Counted from the first letter of the stretch, positions 17,925 to 27,236 are shown. The stretch is DNA of 64,000 nt from Agromyces sp. Leaf222 (GCF_001421565.1 NZ_LMKQ01000003.1:196441-260440); one strand, 5' to 3'. Notes: generated from the sequence alone by a model not told the origin. A program made the numbers and translations.

Positions 17925-18698
17925 TCAGCGCGGTGCGCGCACCCGCGACGCCGGCGCCGCGGCATCCGCGGCCTTCGACTCCGCCTCGAGCAGCTCGAGC
18001 ACGGCATCGCGCACGCCGACGAGGTGGTCGCGCAGCACGTCGACGGCGCGGTCGGCATCACCGGAGGCGACGGCCTCGATGAGCTGCTCGTGCGTGTGGC
18101 TGTGCTCGGCGTCGCCCACGAGGCGCCAGCCGAGCACGTAGCGGCCGACCTTGAGGCGCAGCTGCTCGATCATCTCCCAGAGCACGGGCCGCTGCTCGGC
18201 GTCATAGAGCTCGGCGTAGAACTCGGTGCGGGCGTCGACGAAGTCCGAGCCCTCCTGCTGGCGGTCGGCGGCCTTGCCGAGCTCGCGCAGGCGGGCGACG
18301 CGATCGTCGGTGAGCGCGGCCATCGTGAGCCGGAGCGCCTCCACCTCGAGGAGCACGCGGATGTCGTAGACCTCCTTCGCCTGCGCCGGCGAGAGCGACT
18401 TCACCACGGCCCCACGGCGGTCGTGGAACTCGACGAGCCCGTCGGCCTCGAGCTGGATCAGCGCCGAGCGCACGGGCAGCCGCGAGACGCCGATCAGCTC
18501 GGCGAGCGTCTCCTGCCGCAGCTTCTGCCCCGGCAGCAGGGCGCCGTTCAGGATCGCGTCCTTGAGGATGTCGTAGACCATGACGCCGACCGAGCGGTAC
18601 CCGGTCGCGTGCTGGCCTGCGAGTTGCTTGAGGGCGGCGGCCCCGCCGTCGCCCGATGCCGCCGTGGTGCCCCCGGGTGCTGCGTTCTGCGCGCTCAT
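17925..18698 (-). CDS. GntR-family transcriptional regulator, FCD subfamily
   Basis: 257 residues. A winged helix-turn-helix (YDILKDAILNGALLPGQKLRQ, then LAELIGVSRLPVRSALIQLE) is followed by an all-helical FCD effector domain with IRVLLEVEALRLTM and a late HEQLIEAVASGD holding the metal/ligand histidine. FCD regulators usually repress catabolic operons and are released by a carboxylate or pathway intermediate. An operator-like palindrome lies 39 bases upstream of its own start, so autoregulation is likely. It is the best candidate to bind the TGGATCCA-type sites across 1229-18754. The first 35 residues are low-complexity and may be over-called. Confidence 0.88.
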   Translation of the reverse strand: MSAQNAAPGGTTAASGDGGAAALKQLAGQHATGYRSVGVMVYDILKDAILNGALLPGQKLRQETLAELIGVSRLPVRSALIQLEADGLVEFHDRRGAVVKSLSPAQAKEVYDIRVLLEVEALRLTMAALTDDRVARLRELGKAADRQQEGSDFVDARTEFYAELYDAEQRPVLWEMIEQLRLKVGRYVLGWRLVGDAEHSHTHEQLIEAVASGDADRAVDVLRDHLVGVRDAVLELLEAESKAADAAAPASRVRAPR

Positions 18699-18736
18699 GG
18701 ATCCCGAACGTAGCGGATAACCGCCCCGATCACCCC

Positions 18737-18754
18737 GTTCTGGATCCAAAAAAC
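18737..18754. promoter_or_regulatory. Operator palindrome, GGATCC type, upstream of gntR
   Basis: GTTCTGGATCCAAAAAAC shares TTCTGGATCCAAAA with the site at 17747. It lies between the second cofE stop (18773) and the gntR start (18698), the position expected for autorepression. Confidence 0.65.
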
Positions 18755-18772
18755 ACGAAGTGCGTCGAAGAG

Positions 18773-19552
18773 CTACAGGTCGCGCCGCAGCGGGCCCTCG
18801 TTCTGCGACTCGTCGAAGCCGTCTCGATACCCGTTGTCGTACGCCTCGTCGGCGCCCACGCGGAACAGGTCGCGCTCGGCCGGGCGCTGGATGCTGCGCG
18901 CCCCGGGCAGGTCGAGCGCCCCCACGTACCGGCCGAGTCCGCGCACGACGGCCACGGGGATCCCGGCGGACTTGCCCTTGACGAGCTCGGCGGCGCCCGC
19001 GATCTCGTCGGCCACGCACGGCATCGTGACCGCGAGCGGCTTGCCCGTGGCATCCGTCGCCCCGCGCAGGTCGTCGAAGACGTGCACGCCCGCCGCGCCG
19101 ATCGCGATGTCGGTCTGCCCGTCGCGCCACGGCCGGCCGAGCGTGTCCGAGAGGATCACGCCGATGCCGAGCCCGGTGAGCGAGCGGATGCCGGTGGCGA
19201 GCGCCCGCGCCGACGCGTCGGGGTCGATCGGCAGCAGCAGCACCGTGCCGTCGGGGGCGTTCGAGGCGTCGACCCCGGCCGCGGCGCCGATGATGCCCTG
19301 GCGGTTCTCGACGATGCGGGTGACGCCGCCCTCGTACTCGCGCGTCGCGACGACGCGCACCGTCTCGTCGGTGATCGCCTGCTCGCGATCGGCCGCGGCA
19401 ATGACCCGCCCCTCGGCCTTCGACACGATCTTCGAGGTGATCACCAGGATGTCGCCCTCTTCCAGGCTCACCGCCCCGACGATGATCGCGGCGAGGTCGT
19501 CGCCCTTGCCGATCTCGGGCATGCCCTCGACGCCTTCGATGCTGAACCCCAC
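18773..19552 (-). CDS. cofE: Coenzyme F420-0:L-glutamate ligase (second copy)
   Basis: 259 residues, close to the usual CofE length. It shares long blocks with the copy at 15637 ([45 protein letters not shown]) but differs enough to be an old paralogue, not a fresh duplication. The GTG at 19550-19552 starts just before the conserved [14 protein letters not shown]. It lies 74 bases upstream of gntR on the same strand. Two ligases may differ in glutamate chain length or in regulation: this copy has no operator palindrome that I can see directly upstream. Confidence 0.9.
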   Translation of the reverse strand: MGFSIEGVEGMPEIGKGDDLAAIIVGAVSLEEGDILVITSKIVSKAEGRVIAAADREQAITDETVRVVATREYEGGVTRIVENRQGIIGAAAGVDASNAPDGTVLLLPIDPDASARALATGIRSLTGLGIGVILSDTLGRPWRDGQTDIAIGAAGVHVFDDLRGATDATGKPLAVTMPCVADEIAGAAELVKGKSAGIPVAVVRGLGRYVGALDLPGARSIQRPAERDLFRVGADEAYDNGYRDGFDESQNEGPLRRDL

Positions 19553-19617
19553 GGCACCCCCCGATCCTCGCCTCGAACGATCTTCGCAGTTCCGCCGGTG
19601 TCGCGGCCAGTGCGGGG

Positions 19618-21393
19618 CTAGAGCGAGCCGACTTCGAGCGGGGCGAAGAGCGGCGTGTGCACCACCTGCGGCTCGGCCTGCAAGGGCTCGGCGCTCACGA
19701 ACCTGAACTCGACGATCGCCTGTTCGCCCGGCTCGAGGTCGATCGGCAGCGAGCTCGTCGTCGCGCCCGCGACGTCGCGTGCGAGGGACGGCACCGGCGC
19801 GCCGTCGACGAAGACGCCGCCGTTGAACGCGCCCTCAGGCGCGCGAACGGTGACGATCGTCGTGATCCGTCCGTGCCCGAAGCCCTCCCGGTATGCGCCG
19901 CTCGCATCGATCGGCATGCGCACGAGGTCGGCCGGCGTCACGGCGTCGGTGAGCGTGACGCGGACGGTGACGTCACCGTGCGCGTCGGCGCGTGTCTGAA
20001 CGGCGCCGACGTCGATCGCCACGTCGAGATAGGGATCGAGCTTCGCGGCCGTCGTGTCGTTGAGGTACACGCCGTAGGCCTGCGGGCCGGCTGCGGCCTG
20101 CGCGGCGAGGAGCCCGCCGAACGGCGACCGCTCGAGCATGGCCTGCTCGCCCGCATCGGCGCTCCACATCGAGATGCGGTGCTCCGCTCCGGACTCGGCC
20201 ACCGCCCACGCGAGGGTTCCGAGGTCGACCGACTCGTGGAGCATGGCCTCGAAGGTCGCCGCCGCGATCGAACTGAAGTACCGGTCCCGCGCGGCCTGCT
20301 CGAACGTCGGGTCCTGGTACGGCTCGATGAGCAGGCGCGAGACCGCGTTCGCGGCGTCGAGCGGGTCGGCTCCGTCGACGGTCACGAGTCCCGTCGACCG
20401 GAGCAGGTACGACAGGGCGATGGGGTCGAGGGCGACGACGCCGTCGATGCGATCGCCGAACACCCGTTGCCACATGGCCGCCGTGAGCTCGCCGGTCTCC
20501 GCGAAGTCGGGGGTCATCGTCGTGTTCTGGATGTAGCTGCCGACGTCGTCGCCGAACACCGACCGCATGCCCGGGTCGACGGTCAACGGCGGGTCGAACT
20601 TCGCGAAGTCGCTCGTGCTCGCCTGTCGCACGATGGTCAGCCGCCCGCCGTCGATGCGCACCAATGCGATCGCGCCCGTGATGCCGCCCGCCGTGCGGAG
20701 TTCCGCGTTGTTGAGCGAGAGCATGAGGTACTGCCGCGGGGCGTCCTGCCCGAGCGCCCCCGGGATGAACGACAGCGCGTCGTCGGCGCCGTTCGCGACC
20801 GTCGACGCCTCGGTGAGCGCACCGAGGAACCTGGTGCGCGCGCCCGCCACCGGGCCCAGGAGCCCCCGCGACGGAATGGCCTCGACCTCGTCGGCCGCGA
20901 TGCCGATCGCGGTCGCCGCGCGGTGCACGACCGGTGCCGATGCGGCGATCCGATCGATGTCCATGCGGCCCTCCGCATCTCGCAGTGACGAGGCGTCGAG
21001 GCCCGCGACGGTCGTGCTGAGCGGCAGCACGGCGTCCGCCGAGACCCTGGCGAGCGCAGCCGCCATCACGCCGACGGCCCGGAGGTCGTCGCCGATCCAC
21101 GGGATCACCTGCGCCCCCGCCCAGACCGGATCGCCCGTGAGCGCCGCCGCGGCGGACGCGTGCTCGTCGAGCCGCTCCGCCTCGCGGGCCGCTGCCGGCC
21201 GGTCCTGGGCGGACATCGCGGACATGACGGATCCCGCCGCGTCGACGGCGGCCTCGAGCTCGCCCCTCGCGAGCCACCCGCGCACGCCCACCCACGCGGC
21301 CGCGGCGAGCGCGACGGCGACGAGCGCACCGATGCCCAGCAGCACCAGGCGAACGCGGCGACGCTTCGGACGGCCCGGAGCTTCGGACGTCAT
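19618..21393 (-). CDS. DUF4012-domain membrane-anchored protein
   Basis: 591 residues: short basic cytoplasmic start ([10 protein letters not shown]), one membrane segment at about residues 14-38, then a large extracytoplasmic part. The DUF4012 core is recognisable by [23 protein letters not shown] and the later [13 protein letters not shown]. The function of DUF4012 is unknown; it is often near surface-polymer or cell-wall genes. The ATG lies one base past the stop of the LPXTG gene, so both are probably made together and may act in the same envelope structure. Confidence 0.85.
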   Translation of the reverse strand: MTSEAPGRPKRRRVRLVLLGIGALVAVALAAAAWVGVRGWLARGELEAAVDAAGSVMSAMSAQDRPAAAREAERLDEHASAAAALTGDPVWAGAQVIPWIGDDLRAVGVMAAALARVSADAVLPLSTTVAGLDASSLRDAEGRMDIDRIAASAPVVHRAATAIGIAADEVEAIPSRGLLGPVAGARTRFLGALTEASTVANGADDALSFIPGALGQDAPRQYLMLSLNNAELRTAGGITGAIALVRIDGGRLTIVRQASTSDFAKFDPPLTVDPGMRSVFGDDVGSYIQNTTMTPDFAETGELTAAMWQRVFGDRIDGVVALDPIALSYLLRSTGLVTVDGADPLDAANAVSRLLIEPYQDPTFEQAARDRYFSSIAAATFEAMLHESVDLGTLAWAVAESGAEHRISMWSADAGEQAMLERSPFGGLLAAQAAAGPQAYGVYLNDTTAAKLDPYLDVAIDVGAVQTRADAHGDVTVRVTLTDAVTPADLVRMPIDASGAYREGFGHGRITTIVTVRAPEGAFNGGVFVDGAPVPSLARDVAGATTSSLPIDLEPGEQAIVEFRFVSAEPLQAEPQVVHTPLFAPLEVGSL

Positions 21394-21394
21394 C

Positions 21395-22081
21395 TCAGGG
21401 CTGCACCCTGGACCGCGACGCCCCGGCACGGCGACGGATCAGCATGAGCCCGAGCAGCACGGCGCCCGCGGCAGCGATCCCGAGCGGCGCCGTCCACGAC
21501 GCGACACCCGTGTCGGGCAGCGCCTCGCCGGCGCTCGCAACACCTGCGGGCGTCGAGCCGGCCGGGTCGGTGCAGCCGGGCGTGGCAGGCGGGTAGCTGA
21601 GCGCCACCTCGAGGTCGGGGTTGACGACGAGCGTCGCGGAGGTCACCGTGCGGGTCCACGCGAAGTTGCCGGTGGTCTCGACCCACTCGCCGTCGACGAA
21701 CGCCCAACCGGGCCATCCGGTCGCAGCGCCGCTCGCGTCGACCGAGGCGCCCGGCCACAGCACGCTCCCCGAGAGCGACCCGTCGACGAGCTCGCCGAGC
21801 GGGATCTCGAGCGACTGGCCGTCGGCCCCCTGCAGGATGAGCTTCGCGAAGTCCGACGTCGCGACCCCGTCGGGGTCGGTCAGCGTCACGGAGTAGAAGA
21901 TGTACGGGACGTCGTCGTCGCAGACGCCGACCGCGGTCGAGCCGCCGAGCGTCGGTTCGACCGACACCCCGGGGGCGTAGCCGGGCGCGACGGGAGTGGG
22001 GGTCTCCGCCGCGTTCGCCGACTGCCCTCCGAGGAGGACGAGTCCGGAGGCGAGCAGGATGGCTGCTGTCATTCCACGCAT
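21395..22081 (-). CDS. LPXTG-type (LPDTG) cell-wall-anchored secreted protein
   Basis: 228 residues with signal peptide (about residues 1-24, ending SANA), an extracellular beta-rich region with two cysteines far apart (GVCDDD and PGCTDP), and a C-terminal sorting signal: LPDTG, a hydrophobic segment (LGIAAAGAVLLGLMLI) and RRRAGASRSR. A sortase should attach it to peptidoglycan; no sortase gene is in the window. It is upstream of and nearly fused to the DUF4012 gene. No enzymatic motif is visible, so a structural or adhesive role is plausible. Confidence 0.85.
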   Translation of the reverse strand: MRGMTAAILLASGLVLLGGQSANAAETPTPVAPGYAPGVSVEPTLGGSTAVGVCDDDVPYIFYSVTLTDPDGVATSDFAKLILQGADGQSLEIPLGELVDGSLSGSVLWPGASVDASGAATGWPGWAFVDGEWVETTGNFAWTRTVTSATLVVNPDLEVALSYPPATPGCTDPAGSTPAGVASAGEALPDTGVASWTAPLGIAAAGAVLLGLMLIRRRAGASRSRVQP

Positions 22082-22343
22082 GATCACATCGGTTCGGGTA
22101 GGCGCGACGGGGGTGACGCCGCTGGCGGGGGGCGGGCGGACGGGCGGGACTCGGACTGCCGGCCGAGGGTGCGGCACGTGCGGGTGACGCAGACCGAGTA
22201 CTGGTCTCCAAGTGAACGCTGCTCGGCCTCGAAGGGCGATTCCCAGAACGGGGGTGATCCGACCCGACGGTGCCGGTCGCGGCGAGGCGCTCCGGTTCGC
22301 AAGGGCTTGCGGATGCGGCATCCGCTCTGCGTACGATCGAGCC

Positions 22344-22850
22344 ATGGACGCCCACCCGGATGTCGCGCCCGATGACGGCCGCGACGAGACCGCGAACCAG
22401 CGCAGCGACCGCAACTGGAACGAGATCCTGCAGGAGTTGCGCGTCGCGCTGACCGGCACGCAGCTGATCGGCGGGTTCCTGATCGCGGTCGCCTTCCAGC
22501 CGAGGTTCGACGAGCTCGACGACTACCAGGTGCGGCTGTACCTCGTGCTCGTCTCGCTCGCCGGGCTCGCGACCGTGATCGGGCTCGGCCCGGTGACCCT
22601 GCACCGCGCGCTGTTCCGCCGCAAGGTCAAGGAGCGGCTCGTGCTGACCGGCAACCGGCTGCTCGTCGCGCACCTCGCCGTGGTCGGGCTGCTGCTCGTC
22701 GGCGTCACCTCGCTCGTGTTCGACGTCGCGGTGTCGCGCGAGGCGGGGTGGTGGGCGCTCGGCGTCGGCGCGGTGGTCGTGATCGCGGCGTGGGTGGTGC
22801 TGCCGCTCGTGCGGGCGGCGGCCGACGACGGGCCCGAACTGTCCGCCTGA
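22344..22850 (+). CDS. DUF6328 membrane protein
   Basis: 168 residues. After a polar, acidic N-terminus, NWNEILQELRVALTGTQLIGGFLIAVAF leads into four predicted membrane segments (about 55-75, 85-105, 120-140, 145-165), with RFDELDDYQ and LHRALFRRKVKERLV in the loops. This layout matches the DUF6328 family of actinobacteria, whose function is unknown. The 262 bases upstream, between it and the LPXTG gene, hold no ORF or repeat that I can support. Confidence 0.75.
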   Translation: MDAHPDVAPDDGRDETANQRSDRNWNEILQELRVALTGTQLIGGFLIAVAFQPRFDELDDYQVRLYLVLVSLAGLATVIGLGPVTLHRALFRRKVKERLVLTGNRLLVAHLAVVGLLLVGVTSLVFDVAVSREAGWWALGVGAVVVIAAWVVLPLVRAAADDGPELSA

Positions 22851-22913
22851 ACGGCCGCCCGCGGCGTCCGCCCGCGTTCATCGGTGTCGCACGCCGACCG
22901 TAGGCTTGAACCC

Positions 22914-23750
22914 ATGCGCATCGCCACCTGGAACGTCAACTCGATCCGCACCCGCGTCGAACGCACCGTCGACTGGATGGTGCGCGAAGACGTCGACGTG
23001 CTGGCGATGCAGGAGATCAAGTGCAAGCCCGAGCAGTTCCCGCACGAGGCGTTCGAGGCCGCGGGCTACGAGCTCGCGATCCACGGCCTGAACCAGTGGA
23101 ACGGCGTCGCCATCGCGAGCCGCGCGCCCATCGAAGACGTCGCGATCGAGTTCCCCGGCATGCCCGGCTTCCTCAAGGGCCACGAGGGCCCCGACCTGCC
23201 GAAAGAGGCGCGCGCGCTCGGCGCGACGATCGACGGCGTGCGCCTGTGGAGCCTCTACGTGCCCAACGGCCGGTCGCTCGACGACCCGCACTACACGTAC
23301 AAGCTCGACTGGCTCGCCGCCCTCACCGAGTACACGCGCGCCGAGACGGCCGCCCACCCGACCCGGCCGTTCGCACTCATGGGCGACTTCAACATCGTGC
23401 CGTTCGACCACGACAACGGCGACCCCACGGTCATCGAGGGCGTGACCACGCACGTCTCACCCGCCGAGCGCGAGGCGTTCTTCGGCCTCGAGGGCGCCGG
23501 CGTCACCGACGTGGTGCGCCCGCTCGTGCCGGAGGGCTTCACCTACTGGGACTACAAGCAGCTGCGCTTCCCCCGCAACGAGGGCCTGCGCATCGACTTC
23601 GTGCTCGGCTCCGAGGCCTTCGCCCACGCCGTGACCGGTGCGTCCATCCACCGCAACGAGCGCAAGGGCACCGCCCCGAGCGACCACGTGCCCGTGCTCG
23701 TCGACCTCGACCTGGGCGGCGACGACGACGATCGGCCGATGATCTTCTAG
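22914..23750 (+). CDS. xthA: Exodeoxyribonuclease III / AP endonuclease
   Basis: 278 residues. MRIATWNVNSIRTR and VLAMQEIKCKPEQFP place the metal-binding Asn and Glu; LMGDFNIVPFDHD carries the catalytic Asp/Asn pair; and APSDHVPVLVDL carries the final Asp-His. RNERKGTAPSDH and the DFV motif before it complete the ExoIII layout. It cuts DNA 5' of abasic sites and removes 3' blocks during base-excision repair. Family length and motifs are complete. Confidence 0.93.
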   Translation: MRIATWNVNSIRTRVERTVDWMVREDVDVLAMQEIKCKPEQFPHEAFEAAGYELAIHGLNQWNGVAIASRAPIEDVAIEFPGMPGFLKGHEGPDLPKEARALGATIDGVRLWSLYVPNGRSLDDPHYTYKLDWLAALTEYTRAETAAHPTRPFALMGDFNIVPFDHDNGDPTVIEGVTTHVSPAEREAFFGLEGAGVTDVVRPLVPEGFTYWDYKQLRFPRNEGLRIDFVLGSEAFAHAVTGASIHRNERKGTAPSDHVPVLVDLDLGGDDDDRPMIF

Positions 23751-23759
23751 GCGGCCGAC

Positions 23760-25394
23760 GTGCATCGCATGGGCAGCACGACCTCGACGGCGATCGCCGT
23801 CGGCGCGCTGCTCGTGCTCGCGGGCTGCACCCCGACGCCCGACCCTCCCGCGACGGTTTCGCCCGAGGTGCACGCGCCCGAGGCACCGCTCACGGTCATC
23901 GACGAGACGGATGCCGCGGCGGCCGCCATCGCCGTGAGCTCGACCCTGTTCGCGTCGTCGCCCGTCGCGATCGTCAGTCCGGCCACCGCCGATGAGGTCG
24001 CGATCGGGTCGGAGGTCGCCGTCGAGCTCGGCGTGCCGCTGCTCGTCGCTCCGGGCGGCGACGAGGGCGGCGGCAGCGGCACGGGCACCGGCGACGCGTC
24101 GGCTCCGGCGACGGCTCCCGAGAGCGCGCCTGCGTCCGCGGACGCATCCGAGTCCGCCGCACCGGCCGACGGCGCCGACCCGCTCGTCGCGGAGCTCGAC
24201 CGCCTGGGCGTCTCGCAGGTCGTCGCGATCGAGGCCGACCCCTCGCCTGCGACCGAGGGCGACGCGTACGGCGACCGCGACATCGTGCGGGTCGGCGGTT
24301 CCGACGCCGCATCCGACGCTGCCGACGCGATCGACGACGCGAACGCCGGCCTCGACCTCGCGCACGAACCGTCGACCGCCGTCGTGCTCGCCACCGATCC
24401 CGACGCGGCATCGACGGCGACCGCACGGGCCGCCGGCGCGACCGTCGAGATGCTGCCCGCCGACGACCCGAATCCGCAGCGATCCGCCGGGGCGATCGAG
24501 GCGCTGCATGCGGCCGACGGGGGGCCGGCCATCGCGATCGGCCCAGAGTTCGCGGCATCCGAAGCCCTCGACTGGCAGGTGCGCACGGCACGCACGGGCG
24601 AGCAGCTGCCGGGCGGGGGGCAGGTGCTCTTCCCCGACCGCCTGCTCATCGCGCTGTACGGCAAGCCCGACTCCCCCACGCTCGGCGTGCTCGGAGAGCA
24701 ACCACTCCCCGCGACCGTCGAGCGGGCCGCGAAGACCGCGGCGACCTACGACGACCTGACCGACCGCACGGTGATGCCCGCGCTCGAGATCATCACGACG
24801 CTCGCCTCCGGGGCCCCGACGCCCGACGGCGACTTCTCGAGCGAGCCCGATGCCGAAGACCTCGTGCCCTGGATCGAGGCGGCGGGGGCCGCAGGGCAGT
24901 ACGTGATCCTCGACCTGCAGCCGGGTCGCGACTCGTTCCCTGCCCAGCTCGAGGAGTACCGATCGCTGCTCGAGTACCCGTGGGTTGGGCTCGCGCTCGA
25001 TCCCGAGTGGCGCCTCGACGCGAATCAGCGCCACCTCGTCGACATCGGCCAGGTCGAGGCGAGCGAGGTGAACGAGGTCGTCGACGAACTCGCCGCGATC
25101 TGCGACGAGCACGACCTGCCGCCGAAGCTGCTCGTGCTGCACCAGTTCCGCGGCGACATGATCCTGCACCGCGACCGCATCGAGGTCGACCGGCCCGAGG
25201 TGAGCGTGCTCTTCCACGTCGACGGCAACGGCACGCAGCCGGCGAAGCAGGCGACGTGGAACGCGCTGCGCGCCGGGGCACCCGATGCCGCCTGGGGCTG
25301 GAAGAACTTCATCGACGAAGACGGGCCGATGCTCACGCCCGAGCAGACGATGAGCGAGGTCTCGCCGCAACCCGATCTCGTGTCGTACCAGTGA
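23760..25394 (+). CDS. Large secreted lipoprotein of unknown function
   Basis: About 544 residues. The signal is VGALLVLAGC, followed by a Pro/Thr-rich spacer. The first half repeats a pattern of Ala/Asp-rich segments with paired serines (for example SVAVS-like strands around ATADEVAIGSEVAVELGVPLLV), resembling cell-wall-binding repeat 2 modules. The second half, from AGQYVILDLQPGRDSFPAQLEEY, looks like a TIM-barrel hydrolase: GLALDPEWRLDANQRH, LLVLHQF, and GWKNFIDEDGP near the end. I do not recognise a named family. A GTG at 23760 puts an Arg before the signal core; an ATG nine bases later is the alternative. Confidence 0.7.
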   Translation: MHRMGSTTSTAIAVGALLVLAGCTPTPDPPATVSPEVHAPEAPLTVIDETDAAAAAIAVSSTLFASSPVAIVSPATADEVAIGSEVAVELGVPLLVAPGGDEGGGSGTGTGDASAPATAPESAPASADASESAAPADGADPLVAELDRLGVSQVVAIEADPSPATEGDAYGDRDIVRVGGSDAASDAADAIDDANAGLDLAHEPSTAVVLATDPDAASTATARAAGATVEMLPADDPNPQRSAGAIEALHAADGGPAIAIGPEFAASEALDWQVRTARTGEQLPGGGQVLFPDRLLIALYGKPDSPTLGVLGEQPLPATVERAAKTAATYDDLTDRTVMPALEIITTLASGAPTPDGDFSSEPDAEDLVPWIEAAGAAGQYVILDLQPGRDSFPAQLEEYRSLLEYPWVGLALDPEWRLDANQRHLVDIGQVEASEVNEVVDELAAICDEHDLPPKLLVLHQFRGDMILHRDRIEVDRPEVSVLFHVDGNGTQPAKQATWNALRAGAPDAAWGWKNFIDEDGPMLTPEQTMSEVSPQPDLVSYQ

Positions 25395-25482
25395 GCTCTG
25401 CCGCCTGTACCGCATCGGTCGCCGCGTGGCCAGCCCCCGAGCTCCGCGGGCGGCCGCCGGTCGTTCGAACTACGCTCGAAGG

Positions 25483-26778
25483 GTGACGACCTCCCCCCGA
25501 CGCGTCGCCGGCGACCCGCTCATCGGAGCAACGCTCGACGCGCGCTACCGCCTCGACGGCCTCGTCGGCCGGGGCGGCATGGCGAGCGTGTACCGCGGTG
25601 AAGATCTCGCGCTCGAACGCCAGGTGGCCGTCAAGGTGTTCTCGGCCACGGCAGAGGGCCTCGACGACGCGCAGCGCCGCTCGTCGGAGATCGCGCTGCT
25701 CGCGAGCCTCTCCCACCGCGGACTGGTGCGCCTCTACGACGCATCGCACGACCAGACCACGGGGCGCGAGTTCCTCGTGATGGAGCTCGTCGACGGGCAC
25801 GACCTGCGCGAGACCCTGCGGTTGGGGCCGATCGGGCCGGCGGATGCCGCGGTGATCCTCGCCGACCTCGCCGAGGCGTTGCACGTGATCCACGGTCGCG
25901 GCATCGTGCATCGCGACGTGAAGCCGGCGAACGTGCTGCTCGAGCCCGCGCACGTGCCGAGCCGCACCTGGAACGCGAAGCTCGCGGACTTCGGCATCGC
26001 GAGGCTCATCGACGACGCCCGGCTCACCGGCACCGGCCTGCTGGTGGGCACCCCCGGCTACCTCAGTCCCGAGCAGGTCACCGGCGCGGATCCCGGACCC
26101 GCCTCCGACGTCTACGCACTCGGGCTCCTCATGCTCGAAGCCCGCGGCGGTGCCACCGCCTTCCCCGGCCCGGCCGCGGAATCCGCGGCGGCGCGACTCG
26201 TGCGCGACCCCGCGATCCCGGCCGAGCTCGGCGACGACTGGGTCGCCCTGCTCCGGTCGATGACCGCACGTGAGCCCGGCGACCGTCCGACGGCGCTCGA
26301 GGTCGTCGTCGCGGCATCCGCACTCGACGTCTCGGAACGAGCGGATGCCGGCGCCACGGCGGCGACGGTCGCGTTGGCCGAGGTCGCCGAGACGCCGACC
26401 GTCGCCATGACCGCGGCCGCGGCCGCGGCAACCGTCGCCGACGACGCCCCGACGAAGCGGCTGCCGGTGGAGCCCGAGGTCGAGACCGGCGACGACCCCA
26501 CCCGCGTGCTCACCGCGACCGGCGCGCCCGCGTCGAAGTCCGAGCCCGAGCCCAAGCCCGAGCGCTCGCCCGCCCCCGGTGCCGCGGCGTCGCGGCGACC
26601 CGTGCGCAAGGCCCGCGCCGCCGTCGTCGCGCTGCTCGTCGCCGCGGCCGTCGCGTTGCTCTGGATCCTCGTCACGCCCCTCGCGGCACCGCCCGCGCCC
26701 GAGCCAGAACCGCTTCCGAGCGTTCCCGGCGAGCTCGGCGTGCACCTCGAGCAGCTCGACGAGGCGGTGACCGGGTGA
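25483..26778 (+). CDS. PknB-like membrane serine/threonine kinase
   Basis: 431 residues. The kinase domain spans about 20-290: Gly loop GRGGMASVYRG, Lys51 in VAVKVF, catalytic HRDVKPANV with Asp145, DFG at Asp169, and the GTPGYLSPEQ activation segment. An Ala/Pro/Glu-rich linker, one membrane segment (about 375-395) and only about 35 outside residues follow; there are no PASTA repeats. It probably senses a small partner rather than muropeptides directly. It starts at GTG 25483. The stop overlaps the start of the lipoprotein gene (TGATG), which makes that lipoprotein the natural partner. Confidence 0.9.
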   Translation: MTTSPRRVAGDPLIGATLDARYRLDGLVGRGGMASVYRGEDLALERQVAVKVFSATAEGLDDAQRRSSEIALLASLSHRGLVRLYDASHDQTTGREFLVMELVDGHDLRETLRLGPIGPADAAVILADLAEALHVIHGRGIVHRDVKPANVLLEPAHVPSRTWNAKLADFGIARLIDDARLTGTGLLVGTPGYLSPEQVTGADPGPASDVYALGLLMLEARGGATAFPGPAAESAAARLVRDPAIPAELGDDWVALLRSMTAREPGDRPTALEVVVAASALDVSERADAGATAATVALAEVAETPTVAMTAAAAAATVADDAPTKRLPVEPEVETGDDPTRVLTATGAPASKSEPEPKPERSPAPGAAASRRPVRKARAAVVALLVAAAVALLWILVTPLAAPPAPEPEPLPSVPGELGVHLEQLDEAVTG

Positions 26779-27227
26779 TGCGCCCCTCCTCGCGTCCGCG
26801 CGCCGCGATCGTCGCGGCGGCCGCCCTCGCGCTCATGCTCGGGCTCGGCCTCTCGTCGTGCGCATCGACGGACGACGAGGCGGCCGGCATGCACGCGTCG
26901 GTCGTGCGCGTCTCGGAGCGCGCGGCGTCGGCCGATTACGTCGGCGCCCTCGCCGAGCTCGACCGGCTCGAGGCGGCTGTCGATGCTGCCGCGACCGACG
27001 GCAGCCTCGACGCCGCACAGGAGCAGGAGATCCGCGAGTCCATCGAGCTCGTCAGGGCCGACCTCGAGGCCGCGGAGGTTGCGACGACACCGACCCCGAC
27101 CCCGGTGCCGACCACCGACGACTCGGACGACTCCGACGACGCTCCGGGCAACAGCGGCAACAAGGGCGGGAAGAACGACGACAAGGGCAAAGACAAGGGC
27201 AAGGGGAAGGACAAGGGCGACGACTGA
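26778..27227 (+). CDS. Small lipoprotein coupled to the kinase gene
   Basis: 149 residues. The signal ends LGLSSC; a helical stretch of about 70 residues (HASVVRVSERAASADYVGAL to SIELVRADLEAAEV) follows, then a Thr/Pro hinge and a Lys/Gly/Asp tail (KGKDKGKGKDKG). The helical part resembles the outside end of the kinase (LGVHLEQLDEAV), so the two may pair outside the membrane. Its ATG shares one base with the kinase stop. Function is unknown. Confidence 0.75.
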   Translation: MRPSSRPRAAIVAAAALALMLGLGLSSCASTDDEAAGMHASVVRVSERAASADYVGALAELDRLEAAVDAAATDGSLDAAQEQEIRESIELVRADLEAAEVATTPTPTPVPTTDDSDDSDDAPGNSGNKGGKNDDKGKDKGKGKDKGDD

Positions 27228-27236
27228 CGGGTCGCC

